DNA of 64,000 bases from Hermetia illucens (taxonomy: Eukaryota; Arthropoda; Insecta; Diptera; Stratiomyidae). The stretch spans positions 41,405,017-41,469,016 of the forward strand of contig NC_051849.1 in NCBI RefSeq assembly GCF_905115235.1. Direction: 5' to 3'. The translations under genes and the position numbers were made by a program. Positions within the stretch are counted from its first letter, which is position 1, and the number at the start of each line of letters is the position of its first letter. The notes beneath the pieces were generated by a model. The model ran no database searches. It saw only the letters and a program-made list of their open reading frames with translations, and was not told the DNA's origin. Of this stretch, positions 44,823 to 55,579 are shown piece after piece.

Positions 44823-47570
44823 ATGTACGTTGCAAGTTTAATTTTGATTTTCACCGTGGTGACAATTTTTTCCTCTTTGGGAGTCGAAGCTCATAATTAT
44901 ACCCGCACCCACGGGACTTTTAATCTCCTTACAAAACGGACTAAGCGACTTGTTGTTTTTCCAAAAGACGCGGCTATCCTGTTCACAGTGTCAATGTCCA
45001 AGAACCTTTTAGATGGCCGTCCTACTGGAACAGTAATGATTTATGAACTTGATCACATGGTTCCATTGCCTGATAGCCTCGATGCCTGGAAGCCTAAGCC
45101 CAAGAAGATTAACAGCAGTGGTCCTCCGGTAAGAATATCGATGGATTTCAGGAATGTTGGTTAATCTATGCTTTTTTAGTAGTAGTTTTTATACCTTAAT
45201 TTTCGATTCACATCCTATTTCGAAAGTGATCTTTGGAGTATAAAAAGGAACAAGGAAGTCTAAGTGTTATAAAACAAAGTTTTAAATTCCAGATAAGAAA
45301 GTGGGAGTGCATGCAAATATGTTCAAATCACAACTAATCGCAGATGATTCCTTTAACATAATATCTTAATTAAGCTTCCATTCTTTTCCTAGTCTATCCT
45401 AAAAGTTCCACCAAGGTGGAAAAATTGTTGACCATGTCCGTGTTTAGCCTTTTTTCGGGAGGAATTTTCGAGATGTGGAGACTCTGGCAGGAATCTAGTC
45501 TCTTAACGTCGTTTACTTCCTTCAAAGTATTGGCGTTGTCCAACCACAAATGGTGTCTCTGCTCTATATGTCTGGCAATCGCAGACCTTATGTGTGGGTT
45601 ATTATTATTTTTAGCGGATTCGGCCTCCCTGAAGTGTTCTAACCCCCTGGTATGGTCTAGCCGTTTTGTTTGCCCTACGTAAATCTTGTCCCAGTCTGGG
45701 CAGGAAATCTTATAAATGCCGCTTTTTTTCCGTACACTCTTTTGTCCTTGACTGATTGTAACCGGGTCCTAAGTTGGTATCGTCTGCTGGTCGAGGTAAC
45801 CCGGAATCCACGTTTATGTTGCCGCCTTTTGATGTTCTGTGTCCAACCCGAGTAGGTTAATATTATCCATTGCCTAGGTGCTGTGTTCACCTCCTGGAAG
45901 AGTGCTGAAAGTTTTTGTCTTGAGGCCTGGCGTAGTTTCTTTTCGATCCCGATTTTCGATGAGGTTCCTGTTGTATCCCTTTTTCTTGGTTGTTTCCACT
46001 ATGTAGTTCATTTTTTTATTTCGTCTCTTCTCTTTGAGTGGTATTGTGGCCATCCTGTAAATCATAAAGTTGTATGCCGCAATCTTATGATGGAAATCGT
46101 GGTTTGAGGTGTATGTGATAGTATGGCTGGTTCGGTTTCCTAAAGATGTCGAATTCAAAATCCCCTCTTTCCCGGATTATTTTTAAGTATAGGAACAGTA
46201 TCTCCCCTTCCTTTTCGATCTACATAGTGGAGTCGATGTTGCTGTGTGCCCAGTTGAATTTCTCGAGGGTTGTTCCTGCTTCTCCTCTTTTGATAATTGC
46301 TAATACATCATCCACGTATTTGATCCAGAATCTCGAGAGTGCTCCAGCCTCCTCGAGTTCATTATCCAGGTTCACCATAAATATCTCGCATAGCAACGGT
46401 GGAAGGGAGTTGCCCATTGCTGCCCCGGAAGTTGTTTTATAAAATTTATTCGTGAATATGAAATAGGATTCACTCATGCACGTGTAGGCCAGGTTAGTTC
46501 TTATACAGGTTAGCCTTCTTCCTCCATTCGTATGAGTTTTCGTGTGTCCTGATCCATTCGTCGTACAAGTGTAGGACTTCCTTCATCAGTACGCTTGGGA
46601 ACAGCGCTTTTGTGTCGAAGGGTACTAGTATCCCATCACTTTACCATCATCATCACTTTTCTGTCGTTTCCCGCTACTCGTTTTCCTATGTTTAAGCCCA
46701 ACCTTTCTGAATCCTTCTAAGAGCCACTTCGCAATATTTTGGGTCGGTGAATTCGTTGCTGCTATTATAAATGTATAGATTACCAAATACTTTTAACCAG
46801 TAAAAAGGAAAATATCTTCCAAGGCAATCTTTCATTTTCTAACTAACTAAAAAACTGGGAATGACCCCAGTCCACTATTCGCCTGTTCACTTCTACGAGG
46901 AGCACAATACATATAATTCACAAAATTGGGTCATACTTCCAGATCAATAATCCTTGGTCAAATAACTCACATCAAAAGGTGTGGAACAGGAAACCCAGTT
47001 ATAAGGAAACTCTTGAGGATGCATCTCACAGTTGGCGAGAAGGCTACAAGGATCCCTATTTTTGGTACTCGTCTAAGAATCGTATCCAGCAGCTCCGGAA
47101 AACGATCCCGCTCAATAAGGAATGGATGGCGCACACTGGTTATCGAGAAAGACGGGAAATATTCGATTCCATTAAAAAAGCAGCTCAAATGAATAAGTAA
47201 ATTATTTATTAAATATACAAAAAGCATTCAAAACTTCTATAAATTCCAGGATAGATTTGGACGTGAAGAGCTGTATCTTAAGAACAATTTGTGAAGTGAA
47301 GCACTTCCTGTTGCCACCTGGGAAATCCTTGATACAGGATATCATACGGATATTGTTTAGGTAGTTTGCAGCATGAAAATGCAGTAACGCAATGATGACT
47401 GTCGATGTGATTTTAATTCTAGCATTCCAACACAACCTCATTGGAAAGATGAATACAACAAGGCTGCTCGGCACAAAAAGCGAGATTGCAAGGAAATTTA
47501 CAGAAGCAGATGTCCAATTAGCGTTTTGGAATTAGTGCTACAAAATCAATCCGATCTGTCGAAATTGTAA
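44823..47570 (+). CDS. Gene G: DM4/12-domain protein, paralog of F, compensated frameshift
   Basis: Exons are 44823-45128, 46871-47196, 47250-47360 and 47423-47570. They join in frame to 296 codons plus stop. The signal peptide is ASLILIFTVVTIFSSLGVEA, followed by K-R-T-K-R, LVVFPKDA and PLPDS. Exon 2 ends YRERREIFDS. The signature reads CILRTICEVKHFLLPPGKS, HWKDEY, DCKEIYRSRCPIS. Exons 3 and 4 have exactly F's lengths (111, 148 nt). At the start of exon 2 the F-like peptide (HFYEE) lies in a closed frame. Read from the acceptor, the frame is open as STIRLFTSTRSTIHIIHK and rejoins the F frame at IIH: a 13-nt deficit and a 4-nt excess cancel to a multiple of three. Intron 1 (1742 nt) holds a Penelope element. 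Donor 3 (GTAGTT) is weak. Confidence 0.82.
45400..46760 (-). mobile_element. Penelope-like element with GIY-YIG endonuclease, in intron 1 of G
   Basis: The minus strand codes for RT blocks (TTSGAAMGNSLPPLLCEIFM, RFWIKYVDDVLAII) at about 46440-46290. It then codes for GIYKISCPDWDKIYVGQTKR at about 45720-45660, the GIY-YIG endonuclease start, followed by HFREAES and its AIARHIEQ helix. RT followed by GIY-YIG is the canonical Penelope order. It is inserted antisense to gene G. The frame is interrupted, so it is not active as it stands. Confidence 0.85.
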
Positions 47571-47579
47571 TTCATCTTT

Positions 47580-47830
47580 TGATTACGTACCAGATAAATT
47601 AATTGGCATAACGAAAGATGCAGTCCTGCCAAATGAAAGAGATAATACTTTAATACTTTTTGGTTTGTTGCATCTTATGACCTAATTGCATCTACTATTT
47701 TATAGATGATCTGTAAAACATAATCATCATCATCTTGACACTACAGGCTGAGGTCGAACCCTGGCCGCCTGGATCGTTGTCCTAAAATTGTCTCAATCCC
47801 GTGACTGCGTCCTCCAATTTTGGAAATCCA
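47580..47830. other. 3' flank of gene G
   Basis: A/T-rich, without a canonical AATAAA close to the stop. From 47730 a different repeat-like block (CTGAGGTCGAACCCTGG) leads up to the SINE. Confidence 0.35.
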
Positions 47831-48100
47831 GTGTCCGGATAGCTGAGTGGTTAGAGCACAAGGCTGTCGTACGGAAGGTCGCGGTTCAAATCTCACTGGT
47901 GACAGTGGATACCAAACGACTCAGCTGTGAATGAGTACCTGAGTCAAATCAGGGTAATAATCTCAGGCGAGCGCAATGCTGACCACATTGCCTCCTACAG
48001 TGTTACTGTAGTGTACCGTTACGGTCTTGAATGAAGTGCTCTAACAAGCTTCAAGGCCCTGATCCAATATGGATTGTTGCGCCAGCGATTATTATTATAG
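47831..48100 (+). mobile_element. tRNA-derived SINE, full-length copy
   Basis: The head GTGTCCGGATAGCTGAGTGG followed by TTAGAGCA is a pol III A box region. GGTCGCGGTTCAAATCTC about 30 nt later is a B box. A body of about 190 nt follows, ending in GATTATTATTAT, a simple-repeat tail typical of SINEs copied by LINE machinery. Two partial copies on the minus strand (6.8 and 20.7 kb) define its limits. Confidence 0.8.
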
Positions 48101-48159
48101 TAGTTACTAAGCGTCCATATATATTGTGCTTTCCCGCCATTCTCTCGTAGTCTCGCTCC

Positions 48160-48880
48160 GTCGACACGTCATCCGTTCAAAACCTTGTTAGTCAAGCAAT
48201 CGTCATACAATCGTTGGAAATGCCCCGCTCCCTGGAGGCATTGTAATTTAACAAATTTCGAGACTGCCAGCTTATCGTACAATTCATACAGCTCACGGTT
48301 ATACCGGATGCAGCATCCATCACGGTCGCCAACTGCTCCGAAAATTTCCCGAAGGGCTTTCCTTGCGAATGTGTTTACCAAATTTTTGTTGGCTTGGGTT
48401 AGGGTCCAGGTTTCGCACCCATAACATAGCACTGATCGTATGATGGTTTTGTATACGCGGAGCTTCTGTGCACATGTTTCCATTTGTATCCGTCACTTGA
48501 CCTCGTCAGTCTCATTGGCGTCGTTTGACAGGTTACTACCCAGATATATAAAGCTGTCTACGAATTCGCGACTTCGATATTGAGGTCCCCTACGTTGATG
48601 CCCAACTGAGCTGGTGACTTACTTCTTGATTGCATGATTATTTTCGTTTTGTCCTCATTGATGCGTCGTCCAAATTCTTTCCCAGTGTCAAAAGTATGCA
48701 GAAGTTCCTCTTCGTCGTTCAGCTTTCGAGGCGTGATGATGATGTTATTTGCGTACCCTAACATTTGTGTCGACTTAATGAGTAGCATTCCGCTAGTGTT
48801 GGTATCCCTTGTTCGTATAGCATATTCGAGTGCTGGGGTGACAAGCGTCGGCGCCAGTTCATTATCCTACTTCGAACTAG
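48160..48880 (-). mobile_element. LINE RT C-terminal half
   Basis: The minus strand codes for QMLGYANNIIITPRKLND (the YADD block, here YANN), INEDKTKIIM and RSVLCYGCETWTLTQ, then ARKALREIFG and YNRELYELY. This is a decayed LINE of a type near RTE, distinct from the 54.3 kb family. Confidence 0.75.
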
Positions 48881-49149
48881 TATGTGGATAGAATTGTCCT
48901 GCATGTCGGGCAATATGGGGGGAGTTGTAACGCCCGAAACGACAAAGATATAAACGCTTTGGAATTAGGTTAGGTCCTAGCAAACTTATCCATGCCTTCG
49001 TTTGACCCAGTTCTAGACATCTGAAATAATTCTGTAAGGGCAGAAACTCTAAAATGAATAGTTCGTCATTTTCTCCATTCCAAAGTAACTTCACCTAGAG
49101 CCAGTTGCCGAAAATATGTATGGTAGGAGAAGCCATATGGTAGGTCATA

Positions 49150-49850
49150 CACGCCTTGGCATTCGCTTGTCAAGATGTCGATGGGTCCATGCCTACTGTC
49201 ACACATAATGGTCTATTGTACCAAACGCGTTGCAATTTTTCTCCTAATTGCTTTTTATTTCAATGCCTAGGCCCCCCAGGAGCTTCAAGATTTGGTTTGA
49301 ACTTTAATTTTTTATCAGTCATGACTCTCACACATTTGCATGCTGTTTACGAATGTATGGTGTGTTCGCCAACCCTAGTCTTTGTCGATGTTTCCTTCCT
49401 TCGTTTAAGAATGAGAACTACCTCGGTTTCACGCTCTTCGAACGCCAGACCAGTGCCTTCTAACCACGATCTGATTACCCAAATTGCCTCGTGTGTAAAA
49501 ATCTCGACTTCCTTAATATATTATGCCACAATAGTCACACCGATGGCGATCGGCGAAACCGATAATGTTCACCCCTTTGGGGAGCCGTAAGTTCAAAATT
49601 CCGTCGCACATTATTATCCACAGGATGAAAACCGATCTTTGTGCACTACAGGTTGTTCGATATGTTTTAGGTTCGTCGTCTGAATCGTAACACAATAGCC
49701 TCTCCCAGAGAAATCTATTAATATATGCACCAGGTATTTGGGAGTGCTTAATTTGGTTGAAACGTCAATTATTTTGCTGCACTTCATAGGATTAAAGGCG
49801 GTTCTCATATCGATAATAACTTCGGCACAAGACTTTAATTGTTACCTCCC
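49150..49850 (-). mobile_element. R1-like LINE RT fragment
   Basis: The minus strand codes for MRTAFNPMKCSKIIDVSTKL and TPKYLVHILIDFSGRGYC near 49800-49690, then LRLPKGVNIIGFADRHRCDY near 49570 (decayed FADDIAV). The order and blocks are those of R1. Broken. Confidence 0.7.
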
Positions 49851-50349
49851 CAACTATTATTATTGGATTGTGGCCACTTGCAACAAGTCGTTCGACTCTT
49901 ACAAATAGTATGAATTCTATTAATGTGAAGCTTGGCATTTATTTCGCCTAGCTTAGCTCCTGCGTATCCATCGTCTGGACTATTAATTGTGCTTTCGATG
50001 GCTCGGTTTCCACAAGCCAAAATTGCAATTCTACCGCTTCTATCTAATATCAAAACACCACTATGGAGGTCTCCGTATTGCTTACATGGATGCAACGTCA
50101 ATTTTATTACAGCATGGTTTGAGAAAGTAGGTACTGAGCTGCCTAGCAATGACGCCTTAAATGTTCTGTACATTAAAGAAAATAGGAAGAGTGCGTTATA
50201 ACCAGTTAGTCTGAGAGCTTTGGGCTTGTTGGTTTTTTGGTATTTATCTTCCATCTGTTCGCCTCTCTTTAGCCAAAGTTCATGACTCCGCGAAGGAGCC
50301 AGCATTTGGGGTAAAGATGACATGCTATACTCCATTGGACCTCTCCACG

Positions 50350-50580
50350 TCCTACAGCCAAGCTAGAAATACCGATAACGAAAAGAAAAAGTATCGGTGA
50401 CAAGACGCAAGCTTGGCCTCTTCTACCTTAATGTAGCACGCGAATTTTGCACCATCATATGCCGCTCCAATTATAGCTGTTAGTTTCTTCGGAATATATC
50501 TCCTACTTAGAGCATTCCAAATGCACATCTTGTGCAGTCTGCTGAAATCTTTTTCAAAATCAATCACCACCCGTCAAGAT
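50350..50580 (-). mobile_element. RTE-like LINE RT fragment
   Basis: The minus-strand frame reads MVIDFEKDFSRLHKMCIWNA and RYIPKKLTAIIGAAYDGAKF, matching the RT block with the first catalytic Asp (usually FIDFEKAFDS). The adjoining sequence to 50780 probably belongs to it. Confidence 0.7.
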
Positions 50581-51104
50581 GGTCGACTAGTGGGTTCGCT
50601 GCAAACGCACTTGGTGAAGGCCGGTAAAGGAAGAGTGCAAGTATCTCGGGAAGTCCTAGGGGGGAGAGGGGAAAAAGGGGTTTCAGGGAGTACTGTAGAG
50701 GATATTGCGACTGGCATATTTGGAATCACTTTTTCCAAGGCTAGATTAAAAACAATGCCTAATGTGGCATCCCCTTAGATAATTGCTAATGACGAAAAGT
50801 TTAGAAAGTGACCCTTTTTATCTGATCTCGCACATTGGTCGACCTCAATCTAGTTAGTTTCATTAATTCTGTCTGCACACGCCCAGAGCGTATGGGACTG
50901 CGAAGTGATCATTTCTTTTATGGACGCATGCCCACGAACTATTCAGCCAAAAAATAAAAAAAAAGCTGTCCGCATACCTATCTAGGATTCTAAATAAGGT
51001 TAAAGTATATTATTCTATTTTTTAGAAATTAACTTCATTCTAGAATCATACTACCAAGTTTAGTGGAAACCGAAATCCTGTGGCTTGGCAGCTTTTTTAT
51101 GTTG

Positions 51105-51960
51105 TCTTTATTTGGCAGGACCTCCAACTCGCCAATATTTGGTTGTTGATCTGTTCATGAAGATAGGCAATTTCCCTCTTTGTTTGGGCTGGATGAGCAT
51201 TAATGGGTGTCTTACTACATCCAACTGACTTGCTGATAAGTCTATTCTTCTTGAGTTCACAGATCTGTTTGTTTTCCAGGTTTTTGAAAGTTTGTGTAAA
51301 ACACACAAAACAAATATGTTGGAAGCTTTAGCAATAATAACGTTCTTCAGGTAGCTGTGAAAATCATTTTAATATGGTTCATCTCCTGGGCAACTGGTAG
51401 CTACGGTTATTGCGGCATCCATTTCCCCTTCAAAGTTTACTTCCCCTGATTGTCAGAGAGGACTCGAGGTGGTGTTGTTTTTCTAACCAGCGAAATGGTG
51501 ATCCCAGTCAATATTGGGTGCCCATATATTCTGACATTCTTGAAGGCTGAGAGGTGACGGCGTTCGATTAGCACGTAGTCAATCGGTTTGAATCAAGTTC
51601 CGTGTCTAGAGACACACGTTTGTTTGTGGTCCGCTTTCCACGCAAATTAGGCAATTCCAACCACCATTTCATGTGACACAGCTAATTGAATAATATGTAA
51701 TCCGTTATTATTGGTAATTCTATGCAAGCTACGGGAGCAGCCTGCATACGGGCTCCGCCCTATGCATGTGCCTGTTGAAATCTCCAAGTATGACTTCATC
51801 TTTCTCCGTCTGCAAGTTTCGTTAAGAAAGAACTGTCAGCGATCACCATCCGAAAGTGGAGATACGGTTTAAAAGCAAGCTTTTGGTTCAGCAAACTTTT
51901 TTCAGGCTTTGTGTTCCAGTGCAAGTACCAATCAGCGCATTCGCTCTGGGACCTGCGATA
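51105..51960 (-). mobile_element. LINE endonuclease and linker (54.3 kb family)
   Basis: The 51110-51300 stretch shares its linker sequence (GCAGGACCTCCAACTCGCCA and neighbours) with 25240-25330. The part to 51960 corresponds to the endonuclease domain; the minus strand has a DEVILGDFN-like block near 51800. Broken. Confidence 0.6.
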
Positions 51961-52580
51961 GGTTCTTTCGACATCCTAATCCAAGGTAATAAACCATGCC
52001 AAAAACAGTAGCAAAACGCGTGCAGAAATCGCATTTTTGTCCCCAGCTTTTGAAATGCGCATCTCGATTAAGTTATTTATAAAGGTTTTTCAGTGGGCTA
52101 AACTTGTTCAATACGTCCATCAATTAATTGATGAAAGTATGTAATTATTTGATTATTAGATCTAGTGTTCTGAGTTATGTAACATTTTATATATACAACG
52201 ATCTTGAATCTAGAAGGAATGATCCCATAAATGCAAAACCATGCTCGTTACTAGTTGAAAATTTCTTAAACCTATCATCAAAGGAATGTGTGAATTCAGA
52301 TGAAATTATATGACGAAGTGCGGTACAGATACACATCATATGTAAATTGATTGGTAAACATACATGTACCCATACGTAACAGCAAATAACGGCCACTTGA
52401 CTTTAACAATAATCATATGCACTTGCTGTTGGTAGAGTGCTCAGAATACGTTAGTTTATTGACTAAAGTACTTAGCGGTCTTCGGTTGAGAAGAAATGGT
52501 CAATTGTTTATGGTCATAGAAATAATTTCTAGACATTCACCTTACTTGGAGCCACACAAAAGAACAAATTCCTTGGTCCA
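51960..52580. other. Upstream of gene H; no other gene
   Basis: A/T-rich with short ORFs only. It should contain the gene H promoter. I found no clear core promoter motif. Confidence 0.35.
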
Positions 52581-52591
52581 TTGCATCCAGA

Positions 52592-53324
52592 ATGAGGGAT
52601 CATAAATTTCTTGTAGTCGCGTCGTTTTTGCCCTTTTTTCTGTTGTTCTTCTTAACACCTGCAGGGAATACAGAACCTGCATCAAGCTCTTCGGTAGTAC
52701 TGAAAAGAGGTAAACGGTATTTGGATTTCATTCCAAAAAGCAGAATGTTTGTAAGTACGCCCTTGCTCAGAGTCAAAGCTGAGCAGGCTCATTTTCGGGA
52801 GAGTCTTATTTACCAGCTTGGTTTCAGTTTCGTGCCAACGTCAAGGACAATGTAATTAAAGTCAACACATTGTGGGCCCACGCCTTCGGCTACAGAGCAA
52901 ATTATCCAATTGAAAATGATAAAAAGTATCGCCCCTTCCGAAGAGATGTCTACGATACCATCGAGGATCTTTTAAGCAGGCAAAATATTCGGTAGTTCAA
53001 ATTAGAACCTTTCAAATCTAATCTTGGCAATTTTCAGGCACGGCCTCGACGGACAAGCTTGCACCCTCAAGACATTCTGTACAGCAATTCAAATGGTCGA
53101 ATCCCAAAGTGGGATGATCTTCAAATTGTTCAAGTTGATTTTCACGTAAGTATCCTTTTTAACTACTGTAGACTCATATATGGGATGCAATGTGTTATTA
53201 TTCTAGGTTGGAAGAAGGTGAACTTGTACATTTTCCGCATTTCCAAGAGAGGTTCTGCAAAGCGGTGAAATACAATTGTCCATTGTCGTTTCGTGATATA
53301 TCACCATACACTGACGAAATATAG
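52592..53324 (+). CDS. Gene H: secreted DM4/12-domain protein, 4 exons, complete
   Basis: Exons are 52592-52750, 52828-52991, 53038-53145 and 53207-53324, joining in frame to 182 codons plus stop. The signal peptide is FLVVASFLPFFLLFFLTPAG, then the furin-type site K-R-G-K-R and YLDFIPKSRMF. Exon 2 reads FRANVKDNVIKVNTLWAHAF, then RRDVYDTIEDLLSR. Exons 3-4 carry HGLDGQACTLKTFCTA and RFCKAVKYNCPLS, the four-cysteine DM4/12 signature. The first intron falls directly after the FIPKS motif, as in A and I and unlike B-G. It is the closest here to ordinary Drosophila DM4/12 proteins. Donor 2 is the weak GTAGTT. Confidence 0.9.
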
Positions 53325-53543
53325 ATAATTTTAGCGAAGATTTTATTTGAAATTGAGAAAAATTGATAACTAGGCTATGATGGGCTTCGGACAATGGAGC
53401 TGTTTGATCAATAACTGGTTCCAACAATCCGTAAGAAGTAAAGAGGCGTAAAGAAATATGCCCTGCCGTAAGTGAGTGTGGAATAAGAGAAAGCAAACGT
53501 GATATAACATAATTTATTGAAAATAAGCCACTTTGAAATGTGT

Positions 53544-53551
53544 AAATAAAA
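53544..53551 (+). terminator. Poly(A) signal of gene H
   Basis: AAATAAAA lies about 220 nt after the gene H stop codon, the first canonical AATAAA downstream. Confidence 0.45.
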
Positions 53552-53869
53552 AAGACGACTAATAATTTTGAGTGTGACGGGCATTACAAAGCCTAGTAAG
53601 CCAAAAACTATTACATATTAGAAAAAGACAGAAATAAGTGTCAACAAATTTTTAATATGATGGCATTCCTAATAAGATCCTTTAATTGGGTGTGAAGTGT
53701 AGGCCTTGGCTTCGGTACCAACTGGCTAAACCTTCAGGCAGACTTTATAATTAAAATCCATTTTTCCCTTAGCCATATAGTTGCCGTCTACTCTTAAATG
53801 AGGCATATGCCATATCTGTACGTTATAGTTGTGGGTCTACTAATAGGTGCTTCAACTACCTCAGAAATG

Positions 53870-54270
53870 TCTCCCTATACTTTTCCGCATCTAAGACGAC
53901 CCACTCCGTCCCACCCACTTCGGCCATCCAGAGATAGTAGGTTCCCTTTCATGACATAACCTAGGGGCAGAGATGAGGCAGTTCCTGTCTGTCCTGAGCG
54001 TAGCTGTAAATCGTCTATTTTTGAAGGAATGGAGGATATCGCGGTGTTTATACACCTAGCGACATCGAACTCAGTGCCCCCCAACACTTCCTAGATAAAC
54101 AAATTTTTCAATGCCTTCAACGTTCTGTTTATTAATACAAATAGGAAGAACCAGACTAAAAATCTTGCTTTGGTAGGGTTTATATTGAATTCGAGTCGCA
54201 AATACCCCTCCAATTGTCACACTTAAACAGTGCACCTTTCTTCGCAACCTGAACGGTCCGTCTTTCATTC
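53870..54270 (-). mobile_element. RTE-like LINE, C-terminal RT region
   Basis: The minus strand codes for ICINKQNVEGIEKFVYLGSV and then GGTEFDVARCINTA, the family's GVEQF.YLGS and RRINKA blocks. Fragment only. Confidence 0.75.
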
Positions 54271-54299
54271 ATTGAAAAAAATCTTTGCAGGATTCACAA

Positions 54300-55575
54300 A
54301 GGAGATTCATCATCATCAACGACGCAACAACCGGTATTCGGTCTAGGCCTGCCTTAATAAGGAACTCCAGACGGTTTTGCGCCGAGGTCCACCAATTGTT
54401 GAGTCGGATTTTATCCACGATCAGACAGTCGGGGCATCGCTCATAGATTTCGTCGTTATGTAGGCTACGGAATTGTCCATCCTCATGTAGGGGGCCAAAA
54501 ATTCTTCGGAGGATTCTTCTCTTGAACGAGGCCAAGGGTTCGCAATTTTTCTTGCTAAGAACTCAAGTCTCCGATAAATACATAAGGACTTAAGGACTGG
54601 CAAGATCGTAGTCTTGTACAGTAAGAGCCCTATGGTGAAACGTTTCGAGCGAAACAGTTTTTGTAAGCTGAAATAGGCTCTATTTGCTGTCAACAACCGT
54701 GCGCGGATTTCATCGTCATAGCTGTTATCGGTTGTGATTTTCGACCCTAGATAGAAGAAATTTTCAACGTTCTCAAAGTTTTAGTCTTCTATATTTATTG
54801 TTCTCGTTTCACCAGTGCGAGTTGATGTCGTTGGCTCTTTTGTTTTTGATGTTGACATTGCGACTATATATTTCGTCTTGCCTTCTTTGATGTACAGCGC
54901 AAGATCTCGGGCCTCTGTTCGATCTGGGTGAAGGCAGTCTCGCCTTGTTCTTCCCTGGACGTTGATATCGTCACCATAGGTCAGTAGCTGGATGGACTTA
55001 AAGACAATGTTGCCCTTCGCATTTACCTCAGCATCACGGATCACTTTTTCCAGGACCAAGTTAAAGAGGACACATGATAGGACATCCTCTTGTCGTGGAC
55101 CGTTATTAATGTTGAATGATCTCGATAGTAATCCTGCTGCTTTTCTTTGGCCTCGCACATTGGTCAGGGTCAGTCTAGTCAGTCTTATCAATTTCATTCT
55201 GATATCAAATTCTCTCATAACCAATGTACAGTTTTACCCTGGCTATGCTATTATAGGCGGCTTTAAAGTCAATAAAAAGATGGTGCAACTGATGGCCTCC
55301 AACAATTTTTTCCATCGCTTGCTGTTGCTGTTGCTGATTTGCCTGGAGTGAAGTGAAGCCTCTTTGGTATGGGCTAATAGCGGTGAATATCTTCTAGATG
55401 ATACTCTGCAACGTGACACCTCTATAATTGCTGCACTGCGTGATATCCCTCTTTTTATGTATGAGGCAACGAAGCATGCCAGTCGTCAGGCATTGATTCG
55501 CTGTCCCATACTTTGAGCAACATTTGATGAACCGCTTAGTTTAATTGGTAGCCTCCATATTTAACCAATTCGGCT
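54300..55575 (-). mobile_element. LINE, RT domain and C-terminal tail (longest copy of its family)
   Basis: Read on minus from the right: the first RT blocks (55560-55250), then VMREFDIRMKLIRLTRLTLT, NVRGQRKAAGLLSRSFNINN, ALSCVLFNLVLEKVIRDAEV-like sequence and LLTYGDDINV (decayed YADDI). Then come ANRAYFSLQKLFRSKRFTIG, LKRRILRRIFGPLHEDG, SLHNDEIYERCPD and the end near 54303. The same family recurs at 11.96, 20.2, 24.8, 51.1 and 58.7 kb. The clade is uncertain (RTE-like by its GLRQGD-type block). Several breaks. Confidence 0.8.
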
Positions 55576-55579
55576 GTAA

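Noticed and set aside
45416-46442. Plus-strand ORFs in the intron of gene G as extra exons
   Set aside because: They are antisense shadows of the Penelope RT and GIY-YIG domains.
46926-47192. 88-codon ORF overlapping gene G exon 2
   Set aside because: It is a shadow frame. The family motifs KETLEDASHSW and YRERREIFD lie in the frame read from the acceptor at 46871.
47831-47905. A tRNA gene
   Set aside because: The A and B boxes are present, but the cloverleaf does not close properly and the unit continues into a body shared by three copies, so it is a SINE head.
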